Source: Clostridia bacterium (lineage in GTDB: Bacteria > Bacillota_A > Clostridia > Christensenellales > Aristaeellaceae). From it: a stretch of DNA of 42,051 nt. The stretch spans positions 1-42,051 of the forward strand of contig JAFXSH010000175.1 of assembly GCA_017525805.1 (NCBI GenBank), read 5' to 3'. Shown in pieces: positions 41,629-42,051 of the stretch (within the stretch, counting starts at the first letter, position 1; each line of letters opens with the position of its first letter). Under the pieces are notes generated by a model. It was not told the DNA's origin and ran no database searches. It saw only the letters and a program-made list of their open reading frames with translations. Position numbers and translations under genes: made by a program.

Positions 41629-41704
41629 TGGTGCGCCATCAGGGACTCGAACCCGGGACACCCTGATTAAGAGTCAGGTGCTCTACCAACTGAGCTAATG
41701 GCGC
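41629..41704 (-). tRNA. tRNA-Lys(CUU)
   Basis: 76 bases including an encoded CCA. The acceptor stem GCGCCAT/ATGGCGC pairs fully; the D arm is TAGCTCAGTTGGTAGAGC; the anticodon loop CTCTTAA gives CUU; the T-loop is TTCGAGT. Confidence 0.95.
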
Positions 41705-41742
41705 ATATGAGGGAGAGCTATTGGTGAACTCCCCTTCTTAGC

Positions 41743-41816
<74 letters not shown>

Positions 41817-41819
41817 AAT

Positions 41820-41895
41820 TGGAGCGGTAGACGAGGCTCGGACTCGCGACCTCCACCTTGGCAAGGTGGCGCTCTACCAACTGAGCTACTACCGC
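41820..41895 (-). tRNA. tRNA-Gly(GCC) with atypical T-loop
   Basis: 76 bases with encoded CCA. The acceptor is GCGGTAG/CTACCGC, and the anticodon loop TTGCCAA gives GCC. The T-arm reads GCGAG, loop TCCGAGC, CTCGT: position 55, almost always T, is C, and the first T-stem pair is G-T. Confidence 0.92.
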
Positions 41896-41914
41896 ATGAA
41901 AAAAGGGGTGCTTC

Positions 41915-41998
41915 TGGTGCGGACGAAGAGACTTGAACTCTTACGCCTTGCGGCACCAGATCCTAAGTCTGGCGCGTCTGCCATTTCGCCACGTCCGC
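41915..41998 (-). tRNA. tRNA-Leu(UAG)
   Basis: 84 bases with encoded CCA and the long variable arm of class II tRNAs (TGCCGCAAGGCG). The acceptor is GCGGACG/CGTCCGC, the anticodon loop CTTAGGA gives UAG, and the T-loop is TTCAAGT. Confidence 0.94.
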
Positions 41999-42022
41999 GG
42001 TTTGTGGTTTTGACTGAGGCTG

Positions 42023-42050
42023 ATAGTAGCAAAAAAAAACTCAAAATCAA
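42023..42050 (-). promoter_or_regulatory. Probable promoter of the tRNA cluster
   Basis: TTGATT (42045-42050) and TACTAT (42023-42028) with a 16-base, T-rich spacer on the minus strand, 25 bases before tRNA-Leu. It lies at the window edge, so further upstream tRNAs cannot be excluded. Confidence 0.65.
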
Positions 42051-42051
42051 G

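Overview
The window looks like a chromosomal segment of a Gram-positive, meso-diaminopimelate-type Clostridia-like bacterium. It combines a Firmicutes-style division and cell-wall (dcw) cluster, a SpoVD/PBP2B-type transpeptidase with PASTA repeats, SepF, DivIVA and YggT, ScpA/ScpB, a single long RelA/SpoT enzyme, AGGAGG-type ribosome sites and TTGACA/TATAAT promoters. The sequence is fairly GC-rich in genes and AT-rich in intergenic promoters. A gut or rumen clostridial lineage is my inference; no marker here fixes the species.

Layout. (1) 286-14427, minus strand: a dcw cluster in the order mraZ, ftsL, pbp(PASTA), murE, mraY, murD, a small double-glycine-leader peptide, ftsW, murA, ftsQ/divIB, ftsA, ftsZ. 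It has a strong promoter before mraZ, another before ftsA, a terminator inside it between the peptide gene and ftsW, and a terminator after ftsZ. rsmH, murF, murG, murB and murC are not in the cluster. (2) 14884-16020, minus: metallophosphoesterase and an acidic zinc-ribbon protein, followed upstream by three 76-bp tandem repeats and then a plus-strand secreted Cys-rich CAP protein (16374-17012). (3) 17076-19531, minus: a doubtful small ORF, a GNAT-like protein behind a perfect consensus promoter, and tatD. (4) 19702-23840, minus: a second division operon (HlyD-like membrane protein, yggS, sepF, yggT, divIVA). (5) 24071-29936, minus: relA/spoT, recJ and a divergent SecD-like protein. (6) 30167-35205, plus: site-2 protease, scpA, scpB, Nudix hydrolase, small membrane protein and a phosphopentomutase-purine nucleoside phosphorylase fusion, all tightly spaced behind one promoter. 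(7) 35357-37804, plus: DeoR-type regulator, MarR-type regulator with twin operators, and an ABC-type ATPase. (8) 37872-41459, minus: NifU-like small protein, GH38 alpha-mannosidase and cupin. (9) 41629-41998, minus: tRNAs Leu(UAG), Gly(GCC), Gly(UCC) and Lys(CUU), with a promoter at the right edge and a terminator.

Functionally, regions 1 and 4 supply lipid-linked peptidoglycan precursors (MurA, MurD, MurE, MraY), the septal synthase pair (FtsW and the PBP), the FtsQ/FtsL bridge, and the Z-ring with two membrane tethers (FtsA and SepF). FtsZ and SepF carry strikingly similar Gln/Pro/Tyr-rich disordered segments. The features most worth a second look are the RiPP/bacteriocin-like double-glycine peptide embedded in the dcw cluster, the DeoB-PNP fusion enzyme, two families of intergenic hairpins with compensatory base changes, the 76-bp tandem hairpin array, the MarR gene with identical palindromes on both sides of its promoter, and a tRNA-Gly with an atypical T-loop.
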